Assembly (NCBI GenBank): GCA_023053575.1
Contig: JAKZAP010000018.1
Coordinates: 18,132,202 to 18,196,201 of the forward strand
DNA from: Branchinecta lynchi
Lineage: Eukaryota > Arthropoda > Branchiopoda > Anostraca > Branchinectidae
Reading direction: 5' to 3'
DNA: 64,000 nt
This document shows positions 22,644 to 35,282 of the stretch, piece after piece (position 1 is the first letter of the stretch; the number at the start of each line of letters is the position of its first letter). A program made the translations under genes and the position numbers. Below the pieces are notes generated by a model. It saw only the letters and a list, made by a program, of their open reading frames with translations. It did no database searches and was not told the origin of the DNA.

Positions 22644-22936
22644 GCAAGTTTTCATTTGTATTTTGCTTCAGTAGATGGCATCAGGAGTTGTCAAGAGTAA
22701 GGAGGGTAGCTTTCTAACGTTCAGCGTGGCTTAGTTTTGTTTAGAATGAAGATTAAGACACTTCAAGTCTGTTTCTTCACTTTTCTTTTTTTTTTCACCA
22801 CGAAATGGTATTTATAAAACAAATAGTGTTTAAAGGGCGCTATAGCCGTAAAACCGTATGTATATACACAAATTTGTGTATGTATGTACAAAATTCTGGA
22901 GCAGTAATGGCAGGAGAAGCCATAATGTTTTGTTTT

Positions 22937-24402
22937 TATGGTACTTGCCTTCCGGCCGAGTGTCATATAGCTATCACTTTTCCGTTGGTCGGTCGGTTGG
23001 TCTGTTAGTCCGGTGATTGCGAGTTAGGGTACTTCCTGATGCGCTAGGACGATGAAACTTGGCAGGCGTATTAGGGACCCGACCAAACTAGCTTGGAAAT
23101 AGTCACTTCCCCGTTTGGACCACCGTTGGGGAGTGGACGGAGGGGGAATACTGACGTATGTATAACTTTTGAACGGGGAATCGGATCTTAACGAAAATTG
23201 ATATTTGGAAAGACATCGTGTCTCAGATGTCACAATTCAAGTCCGAAACGAATCCTGTGACCTTTGGGGGAGTTGGAGGGGGGGGGGAATCGTATGAAAT
23301 GTTCAGAGTGGACGATCGGGATGAAAATTTGTGGGAAGAACAAGCGCAAACACTAGATACATCATGGGCACGAGCGAACCGGATCCAGGCACTGGGTGGG
23401 TGGTGGAGAGAGGGTTCAAAAATTCCTGGTTCCGAGCTAAGATGCTTCTACATGTGCTAGGACAGTGAAACTTGGTAGGCATATCAGGGGCTGGACTATT
23501 TTAAGTTATCCGATTCGACCATCTTGGGGTGGGGGTGGAGGGAACAGGAACCCGGAATCTTGAGGTATGTCTAACTTCTGAACGGGTGATCGGATCTTAA
23601 TCAAACTTGATATTCGGAAAGAACTCATGTCTCAGATGTCCCATTTCATGTGTGGACAGGATCCGATCAGTGTGGGAGGAGTCGTGGGGGGGGGGATTTT
23701 GTGACATGCTTAGCGTGTAGCGAATGGGATGACGCTTGGTGGGAAGAACAAGCATAAACCTTAGATAAATCAGTACCATAGCCGGATCGGACTCGGGTAC
23801 TCTTGGGAAGTTGGGGGGGGGGGGGGGGTAGGGAGGATCTGTAATTCCGGTGATCGCGATTTAAGTACTTCCAGATATGCTAGGACGATAAAACTTGGCT
23901 TGAACATCAGATACTTGACAACATGAACTTAGAAAGTCATGTCCCAGATCTGACATCCCTTAAAGTACTCATCTTAACCTTAAAGTACCATTTTCATGAT
24001 CCCAATGAGCCCATGATCATTTTTGCCTCATGGGTTTTGCTCAGAAATGAATTTCTAGCACCCTTAAAGTGCGCATCTTAACCGAAAAGTCAAAGAAATA
24101 CTTTTGACCATACCATACATATTCACGTTCCCAAAAGGACCCAGAATCATTTTTGCCTCAAGCGTTTTGATTACAGATGAATTTCTAGCGTCCTTAAAGT
24201 GCACAGCATCACAGCCAACTGCAACAGTAAAATGCTTTTTAACAAACGACACAATCATCGTGATTTCCAAGGGTCCATGATCATGCTTATCTCAAGAGCT
24301 GTACTGACAAATGATCACAACAAACCCAGACTGGGCAAATTCCTACTTTCATCCTCTTACCCAGCCGTGCAAGTGCCATATGAGCTTCTAGCTCTTGTTT
24401 TC
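22937..24402 (+). mobile_element. Family B element, full-length but diverged
   Basis: Left hairpin TATGGTACTTGCC...GAGTGTCATATAGC (22937), TCGGTCGGTTGG block, about 3-4 G-rich units with GGACGATGAAACTTGG, long G runs (23279-23288, 23814-23829) and the right terminus AAGTGCCATATGAGCTTCTAGCTCTTGTTTT at 24371-24402. It has no recognisable coding sequence. Confidence 0.7.
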
Positions 24403-24409
24403 TAAATAG

Positions 24410-24930
24410 ATACATATATAGATAGATAAATCTTTTTATTCACCGAAAACTTATCATGGCTCACGCCCAATTTTTTTCGTAAAGTCATGGATACAACCGA
24501 TGAGCACACATAAATCATAATAGGCATACGCATATAGGGCTACTACGGTCATAAATAACATTATAAATTTAAACTAGCAGCTCAGCTTGTGCTTCGTTAT
24601 ACAACTTTAAAAATGAAGGGACAAAACTCTTCGCACCTGGTCAGCACATTTAATTGGCTGCAATTTTTCAACCGCAATAGCTACCTTGCGAGGGAGCCTT
24701 TTTGTCAGCTTTTCAGAACAGAAAATATTTTTATGGATTGGATGACTCAGAGATTTGACACCAAACTCCATGCAGAGTTTTAGCCTTTGTTCATGTAAGG
24801 GCTCTTCGAACTTCACGACTGTACTCGTGCAATCGCCACCTGCTGAACCAGCTAGGCTCAGCCTGATAATGTAATTGCCTGTACCGACACATGACACGTT
24901 CTTAGATGGAGTCACGAAATGTATCATGAT
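24410..24930 (-). mobile_element. Probable LINE 3' fragment, minus strand
   Basis: The minus strand reads RLKLCMEFGVKSLSHPIHKN then LTKRLPRK, resembling the conserved C-terminal stretch of some non-LTR retrotransposon ORFs (LC..FG.KSL.HP...). It is followed by an AT-rich tail and a reversed (GATA)n microsatellite at 24410-24432. The 5' part is absent. Assignment by motif impression only. Confidence 0.4.
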
Positions 24931-24943
24931 ATGTTAGTTTTAA

Positions 24944-25279
24944 AGGATCTGCCGTACATATAGTGCCGATGCAACCGACTTTCGCAACTCAGTTCCTAAA
25001 TCCGGAGACCCAAATTTTAAACACTAATCTTTGCACTTCCCACGATTCACTATTTCCCATGTGCATTTTGCTCCCTGCGGGTTTTCGGGGTATCATGCTA
25101 TTTATGCGTAAAACCGGTTTTCCGAATTTTGCCAAGGTTTTGCTAGAAGTCAATAGGTCTGGGAAAAGGCTTCCAACAGTCATAAGCCGTGAATAATTTG
25201 TAAAAGCAGAGCTTAGTTTTACAGTATTCAGATAGTTTTGAATATCGGAGCGTAAACAGCAAATAGTGCGAGGTGTGCT
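24944..25279 (+). mobile_element. TTAA family I element, second intact copy
   Basis: TTAA (24940-24943)|AGGATC...GTGCT|TTAA (25280-25283), with internal similarity to 17842-18214 (GGAGACCCAAATT, AGAAGTCAAnnGGTCTGGGAAAAGGCTT). 336 bp. A reversed retroelement tail with ATCAATCAATCAAG follows at 25380-25600. Confidence 0.65.
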
Positions 25280-26230
25280 TTAAAAAAGGAACCTCACTGT
25301 AAACAAAAATCTTGCAGTATTTGCTACTGGGAGTAGTCTTGCCTCTAAAAAGATAATGTTATCTCTTATTCGGATTAGTCGTATCAATCAATCAAGTTTA
25401 CTCCGAATAGCTAAAAGCTAGAAAAGGAATACAAGTTTACAAAATACGCAGACACACAAGAAACAAATTAACTAATACACTTACAAGAAATTACCAGAAA
25501 TAAATGATGGAATGAAACTACGTAAACATTGGGTAGAAGAATTAGCGGGATATGGGGAAAACTTATTGCCAGTATTTCTTGCGGACCGACGCACGGAAGA
25601 CTCTATCTCAATAGAGGTAAGATTAATCCCAGTAGCAAATACTGCTGTTAACTTTAATCCTTACTCGGAGAAACTTTTTACAGTGCTCAAACAAACTTCT
25701 ATTTTGTTCCGCCCAGTAAGTCTTTGCTGCGGCTATATTAACTGTTATTATACAAGCTGTTATGCTATTGTAACTGATAAATATACAAGAAGCTTTGACC
25801 AGGCCCTCGGACGAAGGAAGCAATGCTCACAGTTAATGAAAACAAGTCAGCAATTGCCCAAGGTTTCTGAGGAAATTTACAAATATCCCCCCCCCCATCA
25901 CCTCACACAAACACACGGACAGGAAGCCACCCGTTCAGTATAAGGCGAACGCCAGCAAAGAGAATCAGCTTAAATCGCTTTTTCCAACCACATTGTTTGG
26001 TGGTTGTTTTTTTTGCCAAAACAGGGAAAAGGAAACATGAGAAAACACATAATTTCTGAACATCGAAAAAAACAGGGCTAGGAACTGGTCTGATTTTGCC
26101 TTTCGTGCTCTTGTGCTTTTTTGTGTTTCTTCTTCTGCGCTATACGTCAAGTTTCAAGTCAAGATAATGCCAGTTGACGCTCGTCTAGAATCTAGATTTG
26201 AAGATGTAGTTCAGCGAGGATCGACACTGT

Positions 26231-26520
26231 GAGCGTGTTCCATCCTTCTACAAATAGTAACTATTAGTTACTATTTCCGTTCCAACCTCACCAAAAGTTA
26301 CTACGCTGACCGTTCCAACCTTCTCGAAAAAGTAACTATTTGCTTACCACGCTCGGGAGCGTAGTAAGCGTAGTAACTACGGATCTCTGTAACGTGATTG
26401 GTCGGATTCGCGGCACGATATTCTGCTGGAAAATAGAAAATCGTTCCAGCCTTGACGGCAAAAAGCCAGGATTCGTGACGTCATGCGTAATAACTACGAT
26501 AAGTAGGATGGAACACGCTC
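26231..26520. mobile_element. GAGCGTGTTCCA inverted-repeat element, copy 1
   Basis: Ends GAGCGTGTTCCATCCTTCTAC and GTAGGATGGAACACGCTC are inverted repeats of about 18 bp around a 290-bp core rich in AGTTACTA/TAGTAACT. A TGT follows each end outward, which may be a 3-bp duplication. The sequence resembles a MITE. Sister copies at 26584-26875 and 60832-61115. Confidence 0.7.
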
Positions 26521-26583
26521 TGTGTCTCGGCATTGTGCGTAACTTTTGTCGTAGTTTTGATTACTTGGGAATAGTGTAGTTAA

Positions 26584-26875
26584 GAGCGTGTTCCACCCTT
26601 CTAACAACAGTAACATTAGTTACTATGTTCCAACCTCGTGAAAAGTTACTACGCTGACCGTTCCAACCTTCTCGAAATAGTAACTAATAGTTTGTATTTG
26701 CCACCACGCTCGGTAGCGTAGTTGGCGTAGTAACTACGGATCTGTGTGACGTGATTGTCCGGATTAGCCCGTGGCACGATATTTTGCTTGAAATAAAAAA
26801 AATGTGTTTGAAGCCAAGGAGCCAGTATTCTTTACGTCATGCGTAGTAACTACGGTAAGTAGGGTGGAAGGCGCT
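26584..26875. mobile_element. GAGCGTGTTCCA inverted-repeat element, copy 2
   Basis: Same order and internal words as copy 1, only 63 bp downstream of it and in the same orientation (GAGCGTGTTCCACCCTTCTA ... GTAGGGTGGAAGGCGCT). Its right end has diverged. From 26876 to 27599 the intron is AT-rich without recognisable features. Confidence 0.65.
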
Positions 26876-27599
26876 GTAAGTTGGCTTCGCCAGTTGAATA
26901 GTTAGAGTTGCCAAGTACTTTAAAGTCGAGATTTTAGTATTTTAAGTTCGATTTCGAGCTTTAGCTTTGACTCCGTAGCCTACTTCGTAAGAGTTTTTTT
27001 ATTTTAAGTTTTGTAGATCTGTTTGGGGTTTTGATTGAGAGCTGTTAAAATGTTGTTTTTCGTCGAACTGATACCGATTCGATTTGTGATTGACCAGTGC
27101 CATTGCAAGGTACTCACAAACACATAGCCTAGATATTTTTTCTATTTCAGAATGTAAGGTAGCAAGACCAGGCTAATAATTTGACTGAAAAGATAAAATT
27201 AAATAAAATAAAAATCGCAAGCAAATCCCAATATTTGCGTGACGAAGAACCTAAGGCTTTCTGCCAGCGAGTTTTAATTATTATTATTTGTATTGTCATA
27301 TAAATCAATAAATTTTAATAAACCAGTTGTTTATTAATGTACCCTGCCCACCTGAAGAGTTATGCCGGTCCTGTCAGATGAAAGAGTGTATGTCAGCTTG
27401 GATTCATGTCTTCACGGGTTTAATATTAATAATTAATATATTCTTTATTTCCATAATAGCACAACATAGGCTAGCAGAGAATCGTCATGAAGTAACACAT
27501 GTCAAAGCAGTACTGTAAAACTGTGAAGTTCATTGCTTGTAGAGTGGCTTGGGCCAGATTGGAGTATTTCATATGTTAATTTCATTTGTTGTTTTTCAG

Positions 27600-27736
27600 G
27601 AAATACTAGAACAGATGACAGTGCTAAACTTGGACACTGGGGAGCGTGTACCCCTCAGTGAAGCGGAGGACAAAATTCCCAAATGCGTCAACCCCTTGTC
27701 ACTCCACATAATGCGACTGACGTCCGAGTATGTTAG
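27600..27736 (+). CDS. WDR44: WDR44 exon 7 (conserved Rab11-binding region)
   Basis: Codons 409-454. Acceptor gtttttcag|GAA, donor AG|GTAATT, phase 0 in and 2 out. Encodes EILEQMTVLNLDTGERVPLS, then EAEDKIPKCVNPLSLHIMR and LTSEYVR. This is the first block that aligns residue by residue with vertebrate WDR44 (EIL...NLDTGE..PLS.AE...P..NPL.LHIMR.T.EYV), inside the part reported to bind Rab11-GTP. Strong identification of the gene together with exons 10-15. Confidence 0.9.
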
Positions 27737-28465
27737 GTAATTCTTGGCTTTTATTGTGAACTACAAGCCAGAACCTGAATAGCACCATCTTGCATCAAGT
27801 ATGGGAGGCGATAGTGTCCATGACTAAAGTCCGGTCTTCACCTCCCGGAACTTCTGGAATCTGGGCTTCCAGATTATCATTTGACGTATTCTGTAAATTG
27901 TATCTGGAATGTGAACCGGTCCAAACGTATATCAAAGTAATCCGGAAAAAAGGGTGAACTTCCAGATTTCCGGAATTTTTCAGAATCGCAGAAGAAATAA
28001 AAAAAAATCTCGAAAATCTGGGAACCAAGATTCCGGAAGGTGAAGACTCAGCCTAAGACGACTGCGCTTGACCGCGACAGGGATAGGGGAGAGTCGCTTG
28101 GTGGATGCCACGAAGAGCCAAGGAGCTTGACCGTGAAACAAGCACAAGTAAAGTTCTATCTTTACATCGGAAGTTCGAAAACCTTTCATCTAATCTTCCT
28201 CCTATCTCCTTTATGTGATTATGTTTTGTCTTATTTGAGCACTAACTATAGGTTTTTTTTAATGTCATAAATTAATTCTTTTCAGTCACTCCATGACAGT
28301 CTAGATGGGTAGGAATAAATAATATTATTTTTGCTTATATTTTTGGTTTACCAAATACAGTAGAGGTATGCTTCTTTGAACACTTCTCTAAATGTAAAAA
28401 ACAAGACTTTACAAGTCTTTACAAGTCAAGACTTTAAACAAGAACTTTACATCAACTAAGAGCTA

Positions 28466-29272
28466 AGCCGCGTTCGATTCGGCGTCAACTCCAGAGTTGA
28501 CTTTTTTCCCTGCTGTCGTTTTATTTAGTAAGAAATCGACCAAAAAAGTCAACAGAGAATTGCCAATCGAACGCTTCCTGGCAAAGAATCTAGACATATG
28601 CTCTTTATACTCCATAGAGAGATTGCACCCTACCGGAGGAAACGGGTATTGCTCACCATCATCACGGGATCATAGCAAAAAAGCTTAACATAGGGAGGTA
28701 TAGGACTTTGAACTGTGAAATTAAATTATAGGCGTTTGATGATCATTCTGAGCCAGGGACTTGCTCGAAATTGTTAATTGGGCTATTTCTTAATCGTATA
28801 ATTCTATTTGTGCAAAAGAGTTTCTTTGGAAGTAAAACCCATGCTTCATCTTCCAGACTACCAAACGTCCGGAGCTTCCGCATAGTCGGTCATGATAATG
28901 ATGACATCAATTTTGCTATTCTTCAATATTTACTACGTGTCCCCTTTGCATTTCAAATATCTCTTGCATCCCAGTCAGAACTGTCAATCCATCTCCCTTT
29001 CCTTCTTACATTTGCATATGTGTTCTGTCTCTCGAATGGGTTGCCTCTATTCGTTGTGTAGGCTGCAATCTCTCTGTGATTCACAATATTTGAAACTTTC
29101 GCCTTCTTTCTTGGTTAACTTGAGACAGCGACAATTTCTCCACGTCGTTGAAAGTCAACTTTTCGTCAACCTTCAGGTCGACTTTGATAAATCGAACGCT
29201 CCCAGTTAACCGAGAATCGCAAATAAAACGACTGACTGACGATCTCAGTTGAAAAGGGAATCGAACGCGGCT
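28466..29272. mobile_element. 0.8 kb element with AGCCGCGTTCGATTC ends and CTA duplication
   Basis: Left AGCCGCGTTCGATTC (28466-28480) and right GAATCGAACGCGGCT (29258-29272) are perfect 15-bp inverted repeats, flanked by CTA on both sides (28463-28465, 29273-29275). Three-bp duplications occur in PIF/Harbinger-type and some other DNA transposons. The inside has short open frames but no recognisable transposase. Its ends resemble those of the 277-bp family at 35819, 37501 and 47161. Confidence 0.75.
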
Positions 29273-29319
29273 CTAATGTCTCAGCTTGATTTTTAACTAA
29301 AATGAAATCAGACTCTTTT

Positions 29320-29613
29320 CCTGTTCTTCGATATTTCTTTTCTAAATGTGCTCGTTGGAATACTCTTGAATTTTGATGATTAAAGAAATTCCGAAAAGAT
29401 ATCGGAAAATGGAGCTTTAGAAACCGAATAGTAGAATATTGGAATAATCTCCCAGCTTGCTCCCAGTAAGTGTTGTAAATGCCAAAAATATTAACCAATT
29501 CAAAGCAGGTGTGGACTACCACCTGGCTGAAATTCAGTTTAGTGTAAAGTATCCCGAGAAATTTACAGAGGCGAAAGCCTTATTATTGCAATTATTATTA
29601 TTATATCATATTA

Positions 29614-29645
<32 letters not shown>

Positions 29646-29655
29646 TATTAACTCT
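29320..29655 (+). mobile_element. LINE 3' end with (TTA)n tail
   Basis: Encodes pieces of a LINE C-terminus (SFRNRIVEYWNNLP..., then VVNAKNINQFKAGVDYHLAEIQF, FTEAKAL) with a frame break near 29462, then a (ATT/TTA)n microsatellite at 29600-29650. Related tails lie at 41640-42020 and 47830-48125. The TTA repeat is the element's own 3' terminus. Confidence 0.65.
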
Positions 29656-30304
29656 TCGTACCGATGAAGAATTGCCGTGTGCCACGAGAGTCAGAATTGC
29701 CGTGTGCCACGAGAGTCAGAATTGCTACGACAATCAACGTTGCTGATTGGTTTACACAGGATTTGAATCAATTTTGACGGTTCCTTTGGGTGACTTTTCT
29801 TGTTCGTCTGAAGGCTCACTGGCGTGTTATTCAGTATACTTCGAGAGTCATGGATATATATATATATCATTTATTCACCAAAATAGCAAAGATAGCTAGC
29901 AAAGGTAAGTCAACATAAAATGATGTATGTATCTATATGTATTGTACAGGGAAAGTTCATATGCTTTTGTCTTTTTCTTCTTTTTTTGTGTAATTTTGCT
30001 CCGCTTGGTTTTTTATAGGAAAGTGAGTTACAAATAAATTTTTACTGTAATTAAAGCCCAACGGGCCATGGTACACAAATATTATTGCAAATCAAGTATA
30101 ACTACATATTAAACACACTTTTGAAGACAAAGCAAAGAAAAGTAACTAAATAATTTATACACTTTAAAAGAACAGAAACCTGTGTCTCAGTTCCGTCTGG
30201 ACAAACACTGCCAGATTTTCAATAGGAGTAAAGGATTGACCACACATCAGCCCTTTTAGCCACTCCTCATCGCCTGTCTGTCTCTGGAGCCGCTCCAACC
30301 TAAA

Positions 30305-30728
30305 AGTTTAACTGAAAAGAGCTGAGATAGGCCAATGTAGTTACCCATCATTATTCACGTAAATAGGCTTGATGACCCGATGAAAATGCGTCACTTCGTA
30401 GCTCCGCTATTCACGGTTAATCGATTTTCATATAGTGGAATTTCCCTGTCGGATTTGTGGTACCTCTATGCGCTTGTACCTGTGTTGTATGCTTGACGAA
30501 AACGATAGACGAAGAGCGAGCTGATCACTGGCCACTCAATGCCGCATTTATACCCAGATGCAAATTTTCCGCGTCACAGTAGAATTCGCGTTGTTTATAC
30601 TGCCGTAGATATTTTGAACGTCACCACTAAAGCAGATAGTGGAAAATAAAAAATACCTTAGCAAAATCCAAATAATTCAGTGTGTTCAGTTACATGATAC
30701 AGAAATAAGTTGGCTTTTCAGTTAAACT
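30305..30728. mobile_element. TTAA element (piggyBac-like MITE), short intact copy
   Basis: AGTTTAACTGAAAAG (30305-30319) ... CTTTTCAGTTAAACT (30714-30728): perfect 15-bp inverted ends. TTAA on the right (30729-30732) and TAAA on the left (30301-30304, one change). At 424 bp this is the best reference copy of the family. Confidence 0.75.
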
Positions 30729-30752
30729 TTAAATCAGTCAGTTCCTGGCATA

Positions 30753-31171
30753 GTTGCGTTTTTGCAGATACCATGGTATGTTACCACGGTAACTGGTCTG
30801 CAATTAGTCGTTTTTGCAGTTATCGTGGTATCTGATACACGTATACACGGTGCTCTGCAAAAACGACTATTGCCGAAATTGCACTTTTTAAGTCATCCCA
30901 AAAGAAAAACAGATATCCAGTTACATCAGAAGTGCTAAACTTCTTTCTCACCAATCTGACACAATTTGATGAAAGCGAGATGACTTTTCAGATACCACGA
31001 CCAGTTACCACGGTCGGACCGTGGTATCTGGATATCTGTTACCACGATAACTGCCCAGATACCACGATAACTGCAAAAACGGCTTTTGACCGTGGTATCA
31101 GATACCACCGTAACTGCAAAACCGACTTTAGACCGTGGTAAAAGATACCATGGTATCAGCAAAAACGCAAC
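30753..31171. mobile_element. TA-flanked foldback element (Tc1/mariner-like MITE)
   Basis: Ends GTTGCGTTTTTGC (30753) and GCAAAAACGCAAC (31159-31171) are inverted repeats flanked by TA on both sides, as in Tc1/mariner insertions. The inside is made almost only of permutations of GATACCACGGTAACTGCAAAAACG in both orientations, so it can fold in many ways. It ends 91 bp before exon 8. A larger copy is at 40513-41178. Confidence 0.65.
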
Positions 31172-31262
31172 TAATATGCCATGAAGTGGTCCACATTAAA
31201 GTGCGAACTAACAGACCTCTACTTCAGTGCAACAAGTTGGCTAAAGTTTCCTTTTTTCTTAG

Positions 31263-31376
31263 CAATTCAGCTGGCGACAAAGAGCGGGACTCGGACGAAG
31301 AAAGTATTGACATAAGGAAACCAGGCAGCGACCTTGGAGGGGACGATGGAGACACTATATCTCTCCGGAAAAAGAC
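31263..31376 (+). CDS. WDR44: WDR44 exon 8 (acidic linker)
   Basis: Codons 454-492. Acceptor ccttttttcttag|C (AG + C = Ser) and donor AC|GTGAGT, phase 2 both sides. Encodes NSAGDKERDSDEESIDIRK then PGSDLGGDDGDTISLRKK. Vertebrate WDR44 likewise has a short acidic stretch followed by a Lys-rich turn between the NPL.LHIMR block and the basic FLGKS helix. The upstream frame reads openly through the TA element, which is chance. Confidence 0.8.
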
Positions 31377-33383
31377 GTGAGTTGTCTTTATTTTATTTTA
31401 TTGTTTTTAGGCAAAGATGGATTTTTTTTTTATTATTATTATTACTACTTTATTTCAGTCCATAAGACCATAACAACAACAAACAAACATACACTAAAAC
31501 AGACACTGAACAAAAATACAAAAGTAATCTACCCCATGCAAAAGATATCCAAGAGGATACCCTTCCATACGGGTAGCGCGTGGTACATGGAATGGTACAT
31601 GTACTTGGTAAACTACAGGAATGGTACATGGACTTGGTAACCGTGACAGCTGATATAACATTCTTTTAACCGGACCAGGCTAGGACTCCTGTGTCGGACC
31701 AAGTCCGACGGTAAAGTCCAAACAGGGAATTTGAAGATAGACAAGGGCTCAGGTTGCAGTGCCGCTTAGGAGCATATTCGTATTTCACTGCATAATGTTT
31801 TTTTCAACCATGGCAACTGACGCGAAATTGTTTTGGTTGAATTTGTCCGAAAGCTGTTACCTTTTTTTCTTCTCTGACACTTCTAGAATACCAAAATTTA
31901 AAGTCAGGAAGAAGAAGAAGAAAAAATATTAGCTGTATAAAGCTGACAAAATGGATCAGCTACTGATATCCAACCTTCTTATCTTCTTACCTTTTCCTTT
32001 CTTCGTTGGCAATGAATTTTTGCCGAATTGTCAGTTGTCTTTTTGCATTTGTTATGTTTGCCGCCGAAAACACTGAGAGAATCGCCGAACTCCCCAGTTT
32101 CTTCTTAAAAATTTGTCGAATTTGCTGAATTTGTCGATGAATTTTATGCTGAATTAATGCTGCATTAATTGAGCGAAAATTTAAGTCCGAAAGCGAAATG
32201 CTGCATAAAATGCTGAATTAATTCAGCATTGTCGTTCGTTTTGGAGCTTTCGGACACGCTCAAAAAGTCTAGGACCCCAGTACCAGAGCCTCCTAGCCCG
32301 TACTGGCAGAGTCCGACGTAGTCTACCACAAACCCCTGATTTTGGGAAAGCCTATGCCAAACGTTGGGTATATCTAGCGTTTGTCTGTGAGTGACGCTGA
32401 ATACACTATGCCAAATGCTGGATACTGGGACCCAATACAATATTGATGATTTAAATGAAGCTCAGAAATCAACCAATCAGAATTCGCCTGTAGTTAGGTA
32501 GGTCAGGGTTAGGGTAGCCGACCAATAGCTTAAAGGCTAGACAAGGGCGCAGGTTTCAGTCTCGTACATTTTGTCTTCCAGTTCACTATATTCTGTTTGT
32601 TTGTCCCAAATAATATATTTATAACAGAAACTTGATGTTGCTACTCGGTCAGTAACACAGTTCAATGGCGATAATAGTTGTACGTAGACTGCGGGAGAGA
32701 TAGCCTACAGCTTGCCGGATCCTGTTGATGTTTCGGACAAAACTTTTTTTCGGAAAATCCTTCCAACCACCCTTGGAAGGGTTTTCTGTACTTAGTTTCG
32801 TTTTGCTTTTCGTATGGTGTTATGTCTTTTTGTATATTACTATTTCCTCTTTTTGTATTTATACTCCGTCTTTCCCTTTGTGAGTGTATGATGGGTCATA
32901 AATAAATTGTTATTATATTCTCTTTGTGGGGATGAAATACGTATATATATAAATATATATACAAACAACAATCTCAAGTAACACACACGTAGTGAAACGG
33001 TAGTGAAATTGTAAGAAAATGGGATCAATCAATCAATCAGTTTCATTTGAACCCTAGTAGCACTAGGCTAGCACGGGTGGAAATTGGATAAAAAACACTC
33101 ACGTACAATACGAATAAAACAAAAACTAACGAACAATAAATACGAAACGAACATCAAAATCAAGTACAGTTAAAATGTTTAGTGAACACGGAACGAACGA
33201 CTTTAGATATCTTTTTGAAGATTTCGTTAGCGGGGGAAGAAGCTTGAGTTACAGGTCGTTCTTTCTTCCCGTGTTAGCGCCAAGCGAGGGTGTAGCGAAT
33301 TCTGGAAGGATGGTCCTGTGGTGTCCTGAATTCAAAATATTGTGGCCAAAACGTAGCAGAAAATTATGTCTTCTTTCAGACAG

Positions 33384-34954
33384 TTTTTGGGATCCCAAAA
33401 CGTAAGTGGAGGGATACCTATGACATCGCAAAAGTTGTCCGTCTGTCCGTCCGTCCGTCCGTCTGTCCGTCCGTCCGTCTGTAAGCACGATAACTCTCGA
33501 AGGGAACGAGATATTTTGATGAAACTTGGTGTGAGGGTTCGTTGGGTCGTCGGACCAGTCAAGTTCGTAGATGGGCTTTGTAGCTCTACATTTAGGGGTG
33601 GGGGAGGGGATTCAAATTAAGGGACAAACAAAATATTTTGAAACAGCTAATGTGATAGTCAATTATGGGGTAAGAAGACATGCTGAACACGATGGTGAAA
33701 ACTATTTTGTCATCGGACAAGTAGTTCGCCCGGAATCCGGCCAAAACCGGAAAGTTTGTTGAAAGTAAAAGTTTTATTTGAAGTTGATTAGATGTTCGAT
33801 GTATGGGTAGGAAGACTTGCTGAAGACGATGGTGAAAACTATTTTGTCATCGGACAAGTAGTTCGCCCGGAATCCGGCCAAAACCGGAAAGTTTGTTGAA
33901 AGTAAAAGTTTTATTTGAAGTTGATTAGATGTTCGATGTATGGGAAGGAAGACATGCTGAAGACGATGGTGAAAATTATTTTCTCGACGGACAAGTATTT
34001 CGCCCGGAATCCGGCCCAAACCGGAAAGTTTGTTGAAAGTAAAAGTTTTATTTGAAATTGATTAGATGTTCGATTTAGGGGTCGGAAAACATGCTGAAGA
34101 CGATGGTGAAAACTATTTTCTCGACGGACAAGTATTTCGCCGGGAATCCGGCCCAAACCGGAAAGTTTGTTGAAAGTAAAAGTGTTATTTGAAGTTGATT
34201 AGATGTTCGATTTGGAGGTAGGAAGACATGCTGAAGACGATGGTGAAAACTATTTTCTCGACGGACAAGTATTTCGACCGGAATCCGGCCCAAGCCGGAA
34301 AGTTTGTCAAAATTAAAAGTTTTATTTGGAGTTGATTAGATGTTCGATTTAGGGCAAGAAGACATGCTGAAGACTTATGTGAAAACAATTTTCTACCCGG
34401 ACATGTAGTTCGTCTGGAATCCGGCCAAAACCGGAAATCTGTTGGAAGTCAAAGTTTTATTTCTAGTTGATTAGATAAGCGATTTAGGGTAAGAAGAGAT
34501 GCTGAGTCCCTGTATGACAATCATATTTTACCCGGACATATAGTTCGACCGGAATCCGACTGGAATCGGAAAATTTGTTATAAGCTAAATTTCTATTTGA
34601 AGTTGATTAGATGTTCATTACTGGGGAAAGAAGATACCCTGATTTCGTCTTTGAGCTTTCTTTTTTCGCCGGACAAGTAGCTCTGGAGTTCGGCCGGAAC
34701 CGGGAAATTGGCAGAAGTGGCAGGAAGTTCTCGTCAAAACAGATATGACTTATAGGGGTAAAAACAACAGGCTGAATCCAAATCTGAACTTGGTTTTCTC
34801 AGGTGATTAGCTATTTGGCCTTAATCTGTTTCTGAATTTTAGTTGTAAAAATGTTCAAGGAGTCTGGCGAAGACTGGATCTGGCTAAGACAAGACCCAGT
34901 TGTCTGGATCAGATATTGAATTTTTGGGATCCCATCGAAACCTTTGGTCTTGTT
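33384..34954 (+). mobile_element. Family A element with long 137-bp array
   Basis: TTTTTGGGATCCCAAAACG at 33384, TCCGTCCGTCC block, then about seven units with a period of 137 bp (each with GAAGACATGCTGAAGACG, CGGACAAGTA, CGGAATCCGGCC, TTGATTAGATGTTCGAT). It ends at TTTTTGGGATCCCATCG ... CTTTGGTCTTGTT (34920-34954). Since 137 is not a multiple of 3, the array is not coding. Intron 8 before it (31377-33383) holds AT-rich sequence and a reversed (ATCA)n retroelement tail at 33025. Confidence 0.75.
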
Positions 34955-35282
34955 CAATAAGATAACAAATGAACTGTCACTGCGATGCCTGTCGGAGTTC
35001 TGTACTCAAAACAGTGCAAGTTATTGATCATGCCATAAACAAAGTGTAGCCTAGAAGTCAAGGATTGCACAAGGATTTCACTTTAGTTCATCATGGCTTC
35101 CTATTTCAAATATTGTAAATTTCTTTTGTACCTTCCTCTACGTTATAGGAATTCCTTTTCAACTGCAAATTTTTGCCCTCTGAGGCTCTGACCCTTGTTC
35201 AAAGTTGTCTTCCATTGACCTTCCCGTTTCTGCCGTTGGCCATTTCTCCGCATTCCATATAGGAAGATTTTTTAAACCAGAT

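Noticed and set aside
25512..25943. 143-residue frame, plus strand
   Set aside because: Its first half is the reversed (ATCA) retroelement tail family also at 21750 and 22070, where the frame is broken.
28771..29209. Two overlapping frames in the AGCCGCG element as a possible transposase
   Set aside because: Hydrophobic, low-complexity translations with no DDE-type motif or DNA-binding domain visible.
33774..34388. Overlapping minus-strand frames with the same protein words (LLLSTNFPV.AGFRA.YLS)
   Set aside because: They repeat every 137 bp because they read the family A array. 137 is not a multiple of 3, so the frame changes each unit; no gene.
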